Positions 61,474 through 64,000 of a DNA stretch of 64,000 nt are shown here, piece by piece; within the stretch, counting starts at the first letter, position 1; each line of letters starts with the position of its first letter. The stretch comes from Mercurialis annua (taxonomy: Eukaryota; Streptophyta; Magnoliopsida; Malpighiales; Euphorbiaceae), in the NCBI RefSeq assembly GCF_937616625.2, contig NC_065572.1, positions 39,087,653 to 39,151,652 on the forward strand, read 5' to 3'. A model generated the notes under the pieces. It searched no databases, had not been told where the DNA came from, and was given only the letters and a program-made list of their open reading frames with translations. Made by a program: the position numbers and the translations under genes.

Positions 61474-64000
61474 CGAAACATTCGACCTCAAATTTTAAAT
61501 AAGAAACTGATTCGCAGTTTAAACGCTCACAACACACATTGCGCAAAATTCTGATTCAAACAATTTGATGCTCCAACGACCACTCAATCAATACAAATGT
61601 GAACAATCAAAAATTATCCAACGAAGTTGGTTTCCAAAACTAGCTTGAATCTTAACGATTATGAAACCCATATAATCAAAGTTCAAGAACAATCCCGAAG
61701 CTCAAATTCTAGTTCTAACAAAAACCACACTATATAATACCATTAACTTTGCGAATTATAAAACACAAAAATTCACACCGTTATTCAAAAGAACACGTGA
61801 ACTTACCTCATGGTAACGAAATCTCCAGATTATAACAAACAATCTCAATCACAATGATTCCTTCAATCATCCCATAAGTAGTACACAACTTACACTTATA
61901 ATAACCAAACCTAAAATTTGATTAATACATAAGTCTAAGATAACTCGAACATCCAAAATTATTCCACCAGTAACTGTAACCTCGAATCCTAACAATAGAC
62001 CACCTATATCAAATTCACAATTAATTGGTTATATTCAAAGTCAGACTTATAGGAAAATAAAATTTCCAAAACACATAAATATTCAATTAATATTTTCCAA
62101 TTATCTTTTAAAGACGTTAAAATCTTATACCTCTCTTTATATACAAAAACCAAAATGCTTTTACCGTTCGAAAACCTCTAGTTTTAAAAACACATTAAAA
62201 TTTCAAAAGATTCGTATCTGAATTCACAGTTACACCTTACTTTCAAATAAATTTGCAAATTTATAAAACCGCTCAACTAGCAAAATTATTATTCACTGAA
62301 ATTAAAACTTGATAAGATTTTATCCTTTGTCAAAATGGGAAAACAAATTTACATTGAAATATCCTCGTTCGCATAATATTCTATATGAGTTTACAAAAAA
62401 GTTTAAACAAAATTGAACATGCAAAACCCAAACTTCCTTTAAAATCACAATATATATACACACGTGGAGCATAACAAAATTCCTTAATCCAACAACCCTC
62501 AAATCATAAATTGGAAGCTAACACGTAAGCCTTCAGAACTGACCTCAAAATCCTATCATACTTATAACAACAATAACTCGAGTGCAATCATATATTCATT
62601 CTTACTCCTTACGAAGAACAAAATTTATGATACTACAGACCAATCACTCCTAACATAATCGTCCTCAATTCACCACCATTATCACAGAGTATTTGTCTAG
62701 CTACCTTACGGTAAAATTTCAAACCATTTGAAATCAATCAACTTTATAAATACATTTTAACCCAAGGAGACTCGCGAGTTCGTTTTAAAATATTTTTCTC
62801 AAAAACACTTCATTGCCAAAATCCACGTTACATAATTGTGCGCCAGGGTGATGACACCTTTCATCCCCAAAGAGTTGCATCCAATTCCAACTATTCCAAT
62901 GCACGTGATGCATGTAGTACTATGCATGTACCAATTACTTATTATTTTTTGAACATACACAGTGCGCAATGCAATTCCTATTCGTGACATACAAAAATGC
63001 ATGCTCATGATATGTCTGGGCACAATTACGTGTTAAAAACATTTCAAATATTTTCACAATTTTTCATTTGAAATCAATTTCTTAATCAAACATTTGCTAG
63101 ACGTTACACTCTGTGAGATGTGCACTCCATAACCTCAAAATATTATTTCAAATTCCATACTCGCAATCTACCAAATCATAGGATTCTAACAGCCGTTCAA
63201 ACCTATAACTCCTATAAAATCTCTTATGAATAAAATAATACTCGATTAAACGCCAATTAAACTAAAATTTAACTTAAGGAAAACAATACATCACATATGC
63301 TTTTACAACACGTACCACCAATTCCCGCATTACATCGTCCAACTTGATGAAAAGCACTAGCATTATAAGATACACCGATCTATCTCCTCAGATAAGAATT
63401 TCTAAACTATATTTTTCTCTAATAGTCAAAAACCACCAACCGTTTCAAGAACACTTTACTAATCTTCCTCGATATCAAAATCTAAGGATCTCGATTTACA
63501 AAACAATACACTAACACCAGCGTAACCCCGAACCGAAACTAAAGCAATACAAGCCTAAACGAAGGTTCGACTCACAAATCAAAAGCCAACACCAAGTTTA
63601 AGTCAAAGAACGCATGAAGGAAATTACCTCCCGTGCTACTCTACACAACGAGATAAAACAAACTCAACCGACATAGATCAACCAAACTTGCAAGGTATAC
63701 AACGCAAATCAAAACTAAAATATTACGAATTCTACAAACCATAAACCACTCAAACATGCCACTAACCACAATTAACCCAAATCTATTTTAAGGCAAAAAC
63801 AAAACATGCTACAACACACTGCGATTCGTCGTAACAAGAACAACAAGTAATATGCCAACGATCAAAATACGCATCAAAACTCATTTAGAATTATAAAGTC
63901 AACCATACAAGTTTTCAAGTTCTAGTTGAGCCTCACAGTTTTAAAATTTTTGTTTTCCGGAAAATCTCCTTTATAAATCATTTTTTAAAAGTTTCTAAAG
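61474..64000. other. unassigned AT-rich sequence
   Basis: About 2.5 kb, A- and C-rich on the plus strand, next to the second polypurine-like site, so probably the decayed interior of an old minus-strand element. I find no pol or gag motif, no satellite units and no convincing gene on either strand. Open frames are short (up to about 75 codons). Confidence 0.4.

Overview
The window looks like repeat-dense heterochromatin of a flowering plant. The reasons are AT-rich sequence, nested long-LTR Ty3/Gypsy chromovirus retrotransposons (Tekay/Del type by domain order and chromodomain), initiator-Met tRNA primer sites, and about 27 kb of a 60-bp satellite. I cannot name the species. I see no host protein gene, tRNA, rRNA or CRISPR array. 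Apart from one unrecognised 118-codon ORF, every substantial coding signal belongs to a retrotransposon.

Layout, left to right. 1-2527: tail of a minus-strand LTR element (E5) with an unassigned interior. 2528-15750: satellite array A in one orientation (called F), with higher-order repeats. 15751-29310: a truncated minus-strand element (E3) whose 2.7-kb LTR is split by a complete 9.5-kb plus-strand element (E1, 17905-27409, target duplication ATAAT). 29311-38138: satellite array B in the opposite orientation (R). 38139-49665: complete 11.5-kb minus-strand element E2 with an uninterrupted gag-pol of about 1570 codons. 49666-49925: array B resumes. 49926-50426: an F block that duplicates 7809-8309. 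50427-52671: a solo-LTR-like copy (D). 52672-58146: array C, more degenerate, with an inverted block. 58147-64000: minus-strand element E4, with its LTR, pol remnants and unassigned AT-rich sequence.

How the parts relate. All LTRs, though of different length (2.2, 2.7 and 3.2 kb) and mostly diverged, share termini (TGTAA..ACCC at the start, GTCGTGACA at the end) and a leader region with short hairpins. E2 carries gag, protease, reverse transcriptase, RNase H, integrase and chromodomain in one frame and could be autonomous. E1 has LTRs almost as similar as those of E2 but three pol lesions, so it would need proteins supplied in trans. The satellite is the landing site for E2 and D and the flank of E3 and E4.

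Most interesting signals: (1) a stem-loop in the LTR leaders whose stem sequence changes between subfamilies while pairing is kept; (2) a tandem array of palindromes in the E1 LTR, 6 versus 9 units, that accounts for the whole 67-bp length difference between the two LTRs; (3) evidence for a roughly 20.6-kb inversion with both breakpoints at the same phase of the satellite unit; (4) a satellite unit exactly 20 codons long that stays open on one strand for up to about 185 codons.
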